Notes under the pieces: generated by a model | Told to the model about the DNA's origin: nothing | Databases searched by the model: none | The model's input: the letters and a program-made list of their open reading frames with translations, nothing else | Translations under genes and position numbers: made by a program | Assembly (NCBI GenBank): GCA_945870145.1 | Contig: CAMBQV010000003.1 | Location: 1 to 46,499 of the forward strand | Reading direction: 5' to 3' | Source of the DNA: Akkermansia muciniphila | GTDB lineage: Bacteria > Verrucomicrobiota > Kiritimatiellia > RFP12 > UBA1067 | DNA: 46,499 nt | Part shown: in pieces, positions 24,963 to 32,476 of the stretch | How positions within the stretch are numbered: position 1 is the first letter of the stretch | Layout of the letters: every line of letters starts with the position of its first letter

Positions 24963-26339
24963 ATGAATAATGAACAGGCATTGTGGCAGCAGGCTATGGA
25001 GCATTTGAAGAGTGTCATTAAGAGTAAAGATCTTTTTGAACGCTGGATCGAAATCATCAAGCCACAGAAGATCAAGGACAATTGTTTTGTCCTGACCGTG
25101 GACAATGATTTTTATCAAGATTGGCTCGAAAAAAATTACAAGAGCCTTATTCTCTCGGCCCTGCAAGCAGCAGGTGCGCCCCAGGAAATGAAGCTCCGTT
25201 TTGATGTCTTACGACCGACCGAAGGCTCTACAGACCAGGAGCCTCTCGACGTCCCTGTGGTGGCGACAAAAAAGCCGCGACTAAAGAGCAACATGCTGGC
25301 AAGCCCCCTGAATCCAATCTTTACTTTTGAGAACTTTGTTACCGGCCCAGCCAATAACTTTGCCCATGCTGCTGCGCTCGGTGCCTCACAAGCCCCTGGC
25401 CGGGCTTACAACCCACTCCTGATCCATGGACAGACTGGAATCGGAAAAACCCATCTGATGCAGGCGGTAGGCCATAGCATTATTCAGAAGCCAGGCATGT
25501 CGGTCTGTTATGTCTCCTCAGAAACCTTCTTGAATGAATATATTGATGCCTTGCAGAAACGGACGATCGTCGACTTTCGAAACCGGTATCGGCGAGCCGA
25601 TGTCCTGCTCGTGGATGATATTCAGTTTCTCGGAGGCAAAGATAGTATCCAAGAGGAGTTTTTCCATACGTTTAATGCTCTCTTTGATGCCCATAAGCAG
25701 ATCATTATGACCAGTGATGTGGCGCCTCAAAAACTAAAAGGCCTTGAGCCTCGCTTAGTTTCTCGCTTTGAATGGGGCATGGTCACCGAGATTGAATCGC
25801 CAGACTTTGAAACCCGTTTAGCGATTCTGCGGTATAAACTGTCCCTGACCAGCGTTAAGTTGCCTGCAGATGTGTTGACCTTTCTGGCAGAGAACATCAA
25901 ATCCAATGTGCGCAGTTTGGAGGGTGCTCTCAAACGAACCATCGCCTTTGCGGATCTTAATAGATCTATGACATTGACTACAGAGATATTGCGCTCCTTG
26001 CTCAAGGATCAGCTCAATAATGAGCGACAAAAGGATATCACTCCTGATGAAATCCAGCGTATTGTCGTTGATTATTTTGATTTGCGTATGGCAGATATGT
26101 CGAGTAAGAAGCGAACGCGTATGTTAGCTGCGCCTCGACAGATCGCTATGTTCCTCTGTCGTAAACTTACCATGCTTTCCTTGCCGGAGATTGCACAATC
26201 CTTTGGTAAAACCCATGCAACCGTTGTTCATGCCTGTAAAACTATTCAGGATCGTTTGCAGCTTGAAAGTGACCTCCGTGACTCTGTCAAACAGCTTGTT
26301 CACCTGTTAGGAAGGGATGCTTCATGTATCAATCTCTAA
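24963..26339 (+). CDS. dnaA: chromosomal replication initiator DnaA
   Basis: A 458-residue initiator that binds DnaA boxes and melts oriC. Domain I (about 1-75) contains LFERWIEIIKP; domain II is a short linker (about 85-115); domain III (about 117-345) has Walker A GQTGIGKT (156-163), Walker B LLVDDIQ (215-221) and the arginine-finger segment LEPRLVSRFEWG; domain IV (about 360-450) ends in the signature helix. That helix reads FGKTHATVVHACKTI, whereas E. coli has FGGRDHTTVLHACRKI: Asp433 and Thr435, which touch bases, are Thr and Ala here. This may go with the TTATNAACA motifs seen around the gene. The track's TTG start (24948) is possible, but I prefer ATG 24963. Confidence 0.97.
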   Translation: MNNEQALWQQAMEHLKSVIKSKDLFERWIEIIKPQKIKDNCFVLTVDNDFYQDWLEKNYKSLILSALQAAGAPQEMKLRFDVLRPTEGSTDQEPLDVPVVATKKPRLKSNMLASPLNPIFTFENFVTGPANNFAHAAALGASQAPGRAYNPLLIHGQTGIGKTHLMQAVGHSIIQKPGMSVCYVSSETFLNEYIDALQKRTIVDFRNRYRRADVLLVDDIQFLGGKDSIQEEFFHTFNALFDAHKQIIMTSDVAPQKLKGLEPRLVSRFEWGMVTEIESPDFETRLAILRYKLSLTSVKLPADVLTFLAENIKSNVRSLEGALKRTIAFADLNRSMTLTTEILRSLLKDQLNNERQKDITPDEIQRIVVDYFDLRMADMSSKKRTRMLAAPRQIAMFLCRKLTMLSLPEIAQSFGKTHATVVHACKTIQDRLQLESDLRDSVKQLVHLLGRDASCINL

Positions 26340-26641
26340 CTTTATTCTTATTCCTTTCTTGTCGATAGGTTGTTCAAATCCTGTAAGCTTATTTTCAATA
26401 ACATCTTATTTATCAACACCCTTTTTAAAGCGATTAGCATTAACCAACTGGAATCATCACCTTATGAACATCTTTACCCCTGCTGTTAAAAGATCACAAC
26501 TCATTGATAATGAGCCTTTTAATAAGTTATCATCACTTTTTACACCCTCTAATATTACTACTATTGATACTTTACATTAATACATAATATCAGCTATAAT
26601 TCCGCTTTTAATTGTGAGATTGTTTTTAAGGAGCATGGACA
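26340..26641. other. AT-rich dnaA-dnaN intergenic region, candidate origin or regulatory site
   Basis: About 300 bp without a credible gene. DnaA-box-like words are TTATCAACA (26410-26418), TTATGAACA (26462-26470) and TTATCATCA (26527-26535), all on the plus strand. The stretch between is AT-rich with long T and A runs. The dnaN promoter lies at its right end. dnaA-dnaN spacers are a common oriC location. Confidence 0.45.
26571..26600 (+). promoter_or_regulatory. dnaN promoter
   Basis: TTTACA, 18 bp, TATAAT, about 41 bp before the dnaN ATG. The -10 is a perfect consensus. Confidence 0.6.
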
Positions 26642-27736
26642 ATGAAATTCACTGTGTTACGATCCAAATTTCTTGAAGGTCTGATGACCGTTCAAAATGT
26701 CGTCTCTTCAAAAGGTTCACTTCAGATTTTGTCGAATGCACTTATTCATGTCGAAAACAATCAGATGATGATCACGACGACTGACTTGGATATTTCCATG
26801 CGGTGTATCATTCCCTGTGAAGTTGAAAAGGCAGGAACCACAACATTGCCTATTCGTCGTCTGGTCAGCATCATGAAAGAGTTAAATGACGGACCCGTGA
26901 CGGTTCAAGTTGATGAAGATGATGCAGCAAAATTTCAGAGTGGGTCTTCATTCTTCCGCATCATCGGTCTTCCAGTTCGCGATTTTCCACCGATTCCTGC
27001 AACCGAGGGTAAATTCTGTTATCGCATTGATCAAGGCGTGTTGAAGGAGATGTTGCGTAAGACCAGCTATGCGGCCTCCTTGGATGAAACACGTCGTGTA
27101 TTGAATGGCGTGTTGATGGCTTTCAAGAATAATAAATTGACCATGGTGGCGACAGATGGACGTCGTTTGGCGCTGGTGGATCATGAAGTGGAGTTTCCTG
27201 AGCAGGCTGAAACGGAAATGATTCTTCCGACGAAAGCCGTCAATGAATTGATGCGCGTCCTCTTGAATGAAGGCGAAGTAAAAATTTATGCTCAGAAGAA
27301 TCAGGTTGTCTTTGAAATCGGTAGCACGGTGATGAGTAGCAAGTTAGTGGATGGCGTCTATCCTAACTATCGTCAAGTTATTCCAGCTGGTTGCGATGAA
27401 CGGGTGACCCTCGAACGCGAAGAGCTCTGGAAGGCTGTACGCCGCGTCTCGGTGATGGCAACGGATAAGTCAAATGCGGTACGTTTGACCTTCTCCGCCA
27501 ATCAGCTGACGATCACAATCAGCAGCCAGGAAGTCGGCGAAGGCCGCGAAACCATTCCTGTGAAATATGTTGGTAAAGAAATCTCGATTGTGTTTAATCC
27601 GGAATATGTGATGGACCCCCTCAAGAATATGGATGATGATGAGGTCTATTTTGAACTCAGTGACGGACACAGTCCCGCGCTGCTCAAGTGTAGCGTTCCT
27701 TTCCTGTACGTCCTGATGCCGTTGCGGTTAAATTAA
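26642..27736 (+). CDS. dnaN: DNA polymerase III beta sliding clamp
   Basis: A 364-residue processivity clamp, normal length, that dimerises into a ring on DNA and tethers polymerase III. Three repeated domains of about 120 residues are seen, starting MKFTVLRSKFLEGLMTVQNVVSS, then EMLRKTSYAASLDETRRVLNGVLM, and the C-terminal PVKYVGKEISIVFNPEYVMDPLKN. It ends with the conserved YVLMPLRLN, close to the canonical VVMPMRL that forms the binding pocket for client peptides. AAGGAG lies 10 bp before the ATG. It follows dnaA at the usual distance, but recF and gyrB are not next to it. Confidence 0.97.
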   Translation: MKFTVLRSKFLEGLMTVQNVVSSKGSLQILSNALIHVENNQMMITTTDLDISMRCIIPCEVEKAGTTTLPIRRLVSIMKELNDGPVTVQVDEDDAAKFQSGSSFFRIIGLPVRDFPPIPATEGKFCYRIDQGVLKEMLRKTSYAASLDETRRVLNGVLMAFKNNKLTMVATDGRRLALVDHEVEFPEQAETEMILPTKAVNELMRVLLNEGEVKIYAQKNQVVFEIGSTVMSSKLVDGVYPNYRQVIPAGCDERVTLEREELWKAVRRVSVMATDKSNAVRLTFSANQLTITISSQEVGEGRETIPVKYVGKEISIVFNPEYVMDPLKNMDDDEVYFELSDGHSPALLKCSVPFLYVLMPLRLN

Positions 27737-27828
27737 AGTCAGCCGGTTCGGTGACGGGTCGTAAAAAAGAATAAAACAGTATTGATTTTGCGTCCCCGTT
27801 TTGAGATTATGACTCGCTTTTCAATTTT

Positions 27829-27902
27829 TGCCTCATAGTGTAACGGCAGCACAACAGATTCTGACTCTGTTTGTTTAGGTTCGAATCCTAATGAGGCAAC
27901 CA
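27829..27902 (+). tRNA. tRNA-Gln (anticodon CTG)
   Basis: A 74-nt cloverleaf with encoded CCA. The acceptor TGCCTCA pairs with TGAGGCA, the anticodon stem ACAGA/TCTGT encloses loop TTCTGAC (anticodon CTG), and the T arm is TTAGG/CCTAA around TTCGAAT. The first pair U1-A72 is the usual weak pair of tRNA-Gln. Confidence 0.95.
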
Positions 27903-27908
27903 TTTTTA

Positions 27909-28018
27909 GAGGTACGACCACCTCTCCGACTGTCCAATAACCAACAACCGATGCGCAGGGTCTGAGGAGAAGGAACCTTAGACAGGACGGAATTCGAGTT
28001 GGCTATTGGTCTTTTTTT
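27909..28018 (+). ncRNA. structured RNA or attenuator between tRNA-Gln and tex
   Basis: Two hairpins are visible. The first is GAGGT-6 nt-ACCTC (27909-27924). The second is a long arm: CCAATAACCAAC (27934-27945) pairs with GTTGGCTATTGG (27998-28009) with one mismatch. It encloses an internal CCG/CGG step and an inner stem GTCTGAGG/CCTTAGAC around the purine loop AGAAGGAA. Seven T residues follow at 28012-28018, as in an intrinsic terminator. It ends 16 bp before the tex ATG. It could be a small RNA processed from the tRNA transcript, an attenuator of tex, or an elaborate terminator. It does not match SRP RNA, tmRNA or 6S RNA. Confidence 0.5.
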
Positions 28019-28034
28019 GTAAGGATTTTACGAG

Positions 28035-30362
28035 ATGAGTGATGCTGCTGAGCAAGATGTTGGATTGGATATCGCTTTGCCTAAATTGGTGGATGAGCTC
28101 TCGATCACGCCCCGCCAGATTATCGCCGTGGCCAAGCTTTTCGCAGAAGGAAATACGATTCCATTTATTGCCCGGTACCGCAAAGAGGTTCATGGTAATC
28201 TAGATGAAGTCCAAATCTCGAAGATCCAAGAACGTCTTGCCTATTATCGCGAATTGGAAGAGCGTCGTTCCACCATTCTAAAATCCATCGAAGAACAAGG
28301 CAAATTGACAGCGGAGCTGAAGGCCAAGATCGTCGCCTGTGTTTCCAAGACTCTGCTCGAAGATCTTTATCTTCCCTATAAACCCAAACGCCGTACGCGC
28401 GCCATGATTGCCCGAGAGAAGGGGCTTGAGCCTTTGGCTGAGAAGATTCTCCAGCAAGGCGGGGGGACTCCGGAAATTGAAGCTGCGGCCTTCATCAATG
28501 AGGAAAAGGGGGTTGCCGATGCGAGCGCAGCCTTAGCCGGGGCACGGGATATTGTCGCGGAAATGATTTCTGAAAACGCGGATATTCGCGGCCTTGTACG
28601 CCAAGCGTTCTTTGCCGAGGGTTGGGTTGTTTCTGAGGTGGTGGATCCCAAGCCGACCGAGCCGACCAAGTTTGAGCAGTACTATGATTTTAAAGAGAAG
28701 GTCGGTGAGATCCCTTCCCATCGCTTCCTGGCGATCCGGCGTGGCCAAGATGAGAAGATCTTGCGCGTCAAGATCGTCTGCGACTCGCAACCCATGCTCC
28801 GCCGCATCCTCGAACTCTATCATGTCAACGAGAGCTCGGCCTTTGCGGAGCATCTGAAACTTGCTTCGGAAGATAGCTATAAGCGATTGATCGAACCCAG
28901 CGTTGAAATCGATGTCAGTGTCGAGATTAAGATGAAGTCCGACCGTGCCGCCGTGGAAATCTTTGCGCAGAATCTGCGAAACTTATTGTTGCAGGCACCC
29001 ATGGGAGAGAAAAAGATTGTCGCCATTGATCCAGGCTTGCGCACGGGATGTAAATGTGTCGCGCTGGACAGCACCGGGAAGTTCATGGAGACCTGCACCA
29101 TCTATCCAAGCCAAGGCGATCGGAAAGAGGTCGAGGCTCAGGTGGATCTCTGTAAGATTGTCTCCAAGTATCGTCCCTATGCCATCGCGATCGGCAATGG
29201 AACTGCAGGACGTGAAACAGAGACGTTCGTGCGCAACACGTTTAAAGAGGCCAATGTCAAAGATGTGATGGTGGTCTCGGTCAATGAATCCGGCGCCTCG
29301 GTCTATAGCGCCTCAGAGGTGGCTCGCGAGGAGTTTCCGGATTTGGATCTTACGATTCGCGGGGCGATCTCGATCGGGCGTCGCCTTCAGGATCCACTAG
29401 CTGAATTGGTGAAGATCGATCCCAAGGCGATCGGCGTCGGACAATATCAGCATGATGTCCATCAGCCGCTGCTGGCCTCTAAGCTCGATGAGGTTGTGGT
29501 CAGTTGCGTGAATCATGTGGGTGTCGAACTAAATACCGCCAGCGCTCCGTTGTTGACGCGTGTCTCGGGGATTGGTTCGACCATGGCCAAGAAGTTGGTC
29601 TCGTATCGTAATGAGAATGGCGCCTTCAAGAGTCGCAAGCAATTGAGCAAGGTTCCCGGCATGGGACCTAAAACCTTTGAGCAGGCTGCCGGCTTCTTAC
29701 GCATCCGTGATGGGGCGCATCTCTTGGATGCCTCGGCTGTCCATCCGGAACGCTATGCCCTTGTGGAACAGATGGCCAAGGATTTGGGTGTCGGACTTGA
29801 GGAGCTAATCGGACATCCCGAAACCGTGGATAAAATCAAGCTTTCGAATTATGTCTCAGAAACTGTCGGCGAACCGACGTTGCGCGATATTATTAATGAG
29901 CTGAAGAAGCCCGGACGTGATCCGCGCGCCACCTTTGAGAAGCCGGCGTTCAGAGACGATGTGACTGAGATTGAACACGTCAAGGAGGGCATGGTGCTCG
30001 AAGGAGTCGTGACCAATGTGACGGCGTTCGGTGCCTTTGTGGATATTGGTGTCCACCAGGATGGACTCGTCCATGTATCCGAACTCTCAAACCGTTTTAT
30101 CAAAGAGCCGTCAGAGGTCGTCAAGGCTGGCGACCGTCTGAAAGTACGTGTCCTCTCTGTGGATAAAGTCCGTCGCCGGATCGCCTTGAGCGCCAAGATG
30201 CCGGTTCCCGGCAGTGGCACCAGCGGAGGCGCTCCCCAGCGTCCTCATGAGCGGCCAGTAGCCCCTCGCCCCAGCGGTGGCGGTCCTCAGCCGAACCGTC
30301 CACGCGAAGAACGCCGCCCCTTCTCCAGTGGCTTCACGAACAATCCCTTTGGAACCCTCTAA
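28035..30362 (+). CDS. tex: Tex-family RNA-binding transcription accessory protein
   Basis: A 775-residue cytosolic protein, the usual length. N-terminal helical Tex domain (about 10-200) with IPFIARYRKEVHGNLDE, a YqgF/RNase-H-like domain beginning VAIDPGLRTGCK (about 332-460), helix-hairpin-helix repeats (about 495-570, with VSGIGSTMAKKLVSYR and VPGMGPKTFEQAAG), and a C-terminal S1 domain (about 650-725, GMVLEGVVTNVTAFGAFVDIGVH). A Gly/Pro/Arg-rich tail of about 45 residues ends the protein. Tex is related to eukaryotic Spt6 and influences transcription of various genes; its biochemical role is poorly defined. AAGGA lies 10 bp before the ATG. mnmE follows after 12 bp, so the two may be co-transcribed. 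Confidence 0.95.
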   Translation: MSDAAEQDVGLDIALPKLVDELSITPRQIIAVAKLFAEGNTIPFIARYRKEVHGNLDEVQISKIQERLAYYRELEERRSTILKSIEEQGKLTAELKAKIVACVSKTLLEDLYLPYKPKRRTRAMIAREKGLEPLAEKILQQGGGTPEIEAAAFINEEKGVADASAALAGARDIVAEMISENADIRGLVRQAFFAEGWVVSEVVDPKPTEPTKFEQYYDFKEKVGEIPSHRFLAIRRGQDEKILRVKIVCDSQPMLRRILELYHVNESSAFAEHLKLASEDSYKRLIEPSVEIDVSVEIKMKSDRAAVEIFAQNLRNLLLQAPMGEKKIVAIDPGLRTGCKCVALDSTGKFMETCTIYPSQGDRKEVEAQVDLCKIVSKYRPYAIAIGNGTAGRETETFVRNTFKEANVKDVMVVSVNESGASVYSASEVAREEFPDLDLTIRGAISIGRRLQDPLAELVKIDPKAIGVGQYQHDVHQPLLASKLDEVVVSCVNHVGVELNTASAPLLTRVSGIGSTMAKKLVSYRNENGAFKSRKQLSKVPGMGPKTFEQAAGFLRIRDGAHLLDASAVHPERYALVEQMAKDLGVGLEELIGHPETVDKIKLSNYVSETVGEPTLRDIINELKKPGRDPRATFEKPAFRDDVTEIEHVKEGMVLEGVVTNVTAFGAFVDIGVHQDGLVHVSELSNRFIKEPSEVVKAGDRLKVRVLSVDKVRRRIALSAKMPVPGSGTSGGAPQRPHERPVAPRPSGGGPQPNRPREERRPFSSGFTNNPFGTL

Positions 30363-30374
30363 ACTCGCCCTTCC

Positions 30375-31724
30375 ATGATGTATACGAACGACACGATTGC
30401 GGCCATTGCGACAGCGCCGGGTCCGGCAGGTGTCTGTATCGTACGCATCTCCGGAAACGAGGCGCTCCAGGTCGCTGATGGCCTGGTTCCCTTATCATCG
30501 CATAAACCTAGCAGACATGCGAGCGGAACCTTCTTTTATGCTGACATTGTCCATCCGCGGACAGGCGAAAAGGTGGATGATGTCTTGATCCTAGTCTTTC
30601 GTGCCCCTAGGAGCTTCACAGGCGAAGATGTCGTCGAGATACAAGGACACGGTGGCACCCTGCCTGCGCGGCTCCTCCTGGAGGCTGTGCTGGCTGCTGG
30701 AGCCCGTCTCGCGGAGCCCGGTGAATTTTCCAAGCGTGCCTTTTTAAATGGACGGTTGGATCTTACACAAGCCGAGGCGATCTGCGACTTTATTCAGGCT
30801 AAGTCTGAACGGATGGCGCATGTGGCGCGTGCGCAACTGGATGGCCGGTTGGGTAAGCACATGACCGCCCTTTATGAGGCGGTGCTTGCGCAGGGTGCGG
30901 ATGTGGAACATCAGCTTGACTTTGATGAGGGTGAACTCTCGGAACGGTTTGTAGAGCAGACCACTCAGGCTGTGCAGAAGATCCTTGTGGAACTCTCACA
31001 CGTACTCCAGTCGTGGAACACCGAGGGCCATCTGCTTCGCGAGGGCGCCTTGGTTGTTTTAAGCGGGAAGCCGAACGCTGGTAAATCATCCTTGCTGAAT
31101 GCCCTGCTGGGGCGTAACCGTGCCATTGTTCATCATATACCAGGGACAACCCGTGATGTCATTGAGGAAAATGCCCTTGTCGAGGGACTGCCCATTCGCT
31201 TGGTGGACACCGCAGGATTGCGCGACACTGCGGATGATGTGGAACAGGAGGGAATCCTACGGACGCAGGCGTTGATGAAACAGGCGGATGTGAATCTCCA
31301 TGTTCTGGATGCCACCACGGCCACGCCTGAAGAGGTCGCTGCCACTCCCAGGGATCAGCAATCGATATGTCTCTTGACGAAGTCAGACCTGTTGACTGCT
31401 CCGATCACGCAGCGGGACGGCGTACTTCTCGTCTCCGCCAAAACAGGCGAGGGGCTTGCGGAACTTGGCAAAGCGATTCTCTCCAACCTTGGGGTCTCTC
31501 ACGACGCAGCAGGAATCGAGATCGTGAATCAGCGACATGCGCAGGAAATTACCACAGCCCATGGTTGCGTGGAACGTGCGCTCAGCCTGTTGTACACGCG
31601 CGACCTTGTGCTCGCCGCTAATGAACTTCGCGTGGCGGCTGAAGCTCTGGGTCGTATCACAGGGCGATGCTATTCCGAGGATCTCTTGGAGTGCATCTTC
31701 TCCCGATTTTGTGTTGGTAAATAA
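30375..31724 (+). CDS. mnmE: tRNA uridine-5-carboxymethylaminomethyl GTPase MnmE
   Basis: A 449-residue K+-dependent GTPase that, with MnmG, modifies wobble U34 of several tRNAs. N-terminal formyl-THF-binding domain (about 5-120: DTIAAIATAPGPAGVCIVRISG), a helical domain, and an inserted G domain with G1 GKPNAGKSS, G2 GTTRD, G3 DTAGLRDT and G4 TKSD. The C-terminal CIFSRFCVGK retains the catalytic Cys of the FC(I/V)GK motif. Tandem ATG codons (30375, 30378) leave the exact start open. It is separated from mnmG by 752 bp of AT-rich DNA. Confidence 0.97.
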   Translation: MMYTNDTIAAIATAPGPAGVCIVRISGNEALQVADGLVPLSSHKPSRHASGTFFYADIVHPRTGEKVDDVLILVFRAPRSFTGEDVVEIQGHGGTLPARLLLEAVLAAGARLAEPGEFSKRAFLNGRLDLTQAEAICDFIQAKSERMAHVARAQLDGRLGKHMTALYEAVLAQGADVEHQLDFDEGELSERFVEQTTQAVQKILVELSHVLQSWNTEGHLLREGALVVLSGKPNAGKSSLLNALLGRNRAIVHHIPGTTRDVIEENALVEGLPIRLVDTAGLRDTADDVEQEGILRTQALMKQADVNLHVLDATTATPEEVAATPRDQQSICLLTKSDLLTAPITQRDGVLLVSAKTGEGLAELGKAILSNLGVSHDAAGIEIVNQRHAQEITTAHGCVERALSLLYTRDLVLAANELRVAAEALGRITGRCYSEDLLECIFSRFCVGK

Positions 31725-31761
31725 CCCGCAAAAATTTTATTTTTTCAACTTGACACTAATG

Positions 31762-31788
31762 AAACCCTAATAAAATAAGGGTTTTTTT
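31762..31788 (+). terminator. intrinsic terminator of mnmE
   Basis: AAACCCT and AGGGTTT form a 7-bp stem with a 9-nt AT loop, continued by a T run to 31788. Confidence 0.7.
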
Positions 31789-31802
31789 CACTTCCCCCAC
31801 CC

Positions 31803-31830
31803 TGTTCATAACTAGTTCATAACTGTTCAT
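31803..31830 (-). promoter_or_regulatory. helically phased DnaA-box-like repeats
   Basis: TGTTCATAA (31803-31811), AGTTCATAA (31814-31822) and TGTTCAT (31824-31830) are spaced 11 and 10 bp. The complement of the first is TTATGAACA, the same word seen at 26462 between dnaA and dnaN. They are candidate initiator-binding sites. Confidence 0.45.
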
Positions 31831-32117
31831 TCTATTTTTTTGACAGGTTTAATCAATAAACAATTATCGAATTGTAAGTTGTTTACAATAAACATGTTCT
31901 GCCTAAAAAATGATTTTTTTTGAGCTCATTTATAGAGATAAAAGTCTATAAAAGAGGGTGTCAATAAAAGTGGAATGTTTACAGGTTTGATGTAAAGGTT
32001 ATGTGCTGACGGGAGATCAATAAAGGGTTGACCATTAACGAAATTTTAACCCAATAACGAAGAAGCGCAGAAAACTTTCTTGTCTACCCACCCAACTTAC
32101 AGCAACGATGTAATTTT

Positions 32118-32203
32118 GTATCGCACAAAGCCATAAAACCATGAAGAAGAGAAATATTTTATTTCTTAACTTTCTTTTGTGGCTTCGAGGCTTTGTGCGA
32201 TAC
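32118..32203. repeat. 86-nt imperfect hairpin with 15-bp perfect ends
   Basis: GTATCGCACAAAGCC (32118-32132) and GGCTTTGTGCGATAC (32189-32203) are perfect inverted repeats. The interior is purine-rich on the left and pyrimidine-rich on the right, so the pairing continues imperfectly. A partial relative, ATCGCACAAAGCCACAAAGC, lies near 34753. This looks like a small miniature-element type repeat. Confidence 0.6.
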
Positions 32204-32282
32204 AGTTATTCAAGCGCTAACTTATTCCTGGCCTACTGCATAGCGAGTTGCTCGCCGATGACTTTGAAAATTGACTCAAGGA

Positions 32283-32308
32283 CCCGCCTTCGCGATGCCT
32301 ACGGCGGG
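32283..32308. repeat. dispersed TTCGC-TACGGCGG repeat
   Basis: CCCGCC and GGCGGG enclose TTCGCGATGCCTAC. Same family as 2491-2515 and 19535-19567. Confidence 0.5.
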
Positions 32309-32353
32309 CAGGCAGTAGGACCCAAGGACGCCGTTAACAACTTTAGAACTTCT

Positions 32354-32382
32354 CCGGCTCGGCGTAGCCTTAGCGAAGCCGG
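32354..32382. repeat. dispersed GGCGTAGCCTTAGCGAAGCC repeat
   Basis: CCGG at both ends encloses the core; it differs from the 2491-2515 copy by one base in the shared core GGCGTAGC(C/T)TTAGCGAAGCC. Confidence 0.6.
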
Positions 32383-32476
32383 CTCGAACTTTAGAACTGT
32401 TTTCCCCACTTGCCATTCGACAAAAAAAACCGTAAGATAACGATCTCTTCAATGGATTGATCGCGAGAGAATTCGA

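Larger units (their letters stand above)
31789..32476. other. AT-rich mnmE-mnmG intergenic region, candidate oriC
   Basis: About 690 bp without a credible gene. The left half (31790-32100) is very AT-rich, contains helically phased GTTCATAACT repeats (31803-31830) and many A/T tracts, and could be an unwinding element. The middle has an 86-nt inverted repeat (32118-32203). The right part (32270-32400) has two copies of a dispersed repeat. The position directly before mnmG matches oriC placement in E. coli and others, and parS sites lie 0.7 kb to the right in mnmG. Confidence 0.5.

Noticed and set aside
26317-26580. 87-residue ORF after dnaA
   Set aside because: Overlaps the dnaA end and spans DnaA-box-like words; no ribosome-binding site or family.
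27739-27921. Minus-strand 60-residue ORF
   Set aside because: Antisense of tRNA-Gln; the GFEP pattern comes from the T loop.
27909-28018. SRP RNA, 6S RNA or tmRNA
   Set aside because: The SRP core (CAGG, GGAA tetraloop, AGCAG) is missing; there is no 6S central bubble and no tRNA-like ends with a tag frame.
32141-32440. 99-residue ORF in the mnmE-mnmG gap
   Set aside because: Runs through dispersed repeats and the hairpin; not coding-like.
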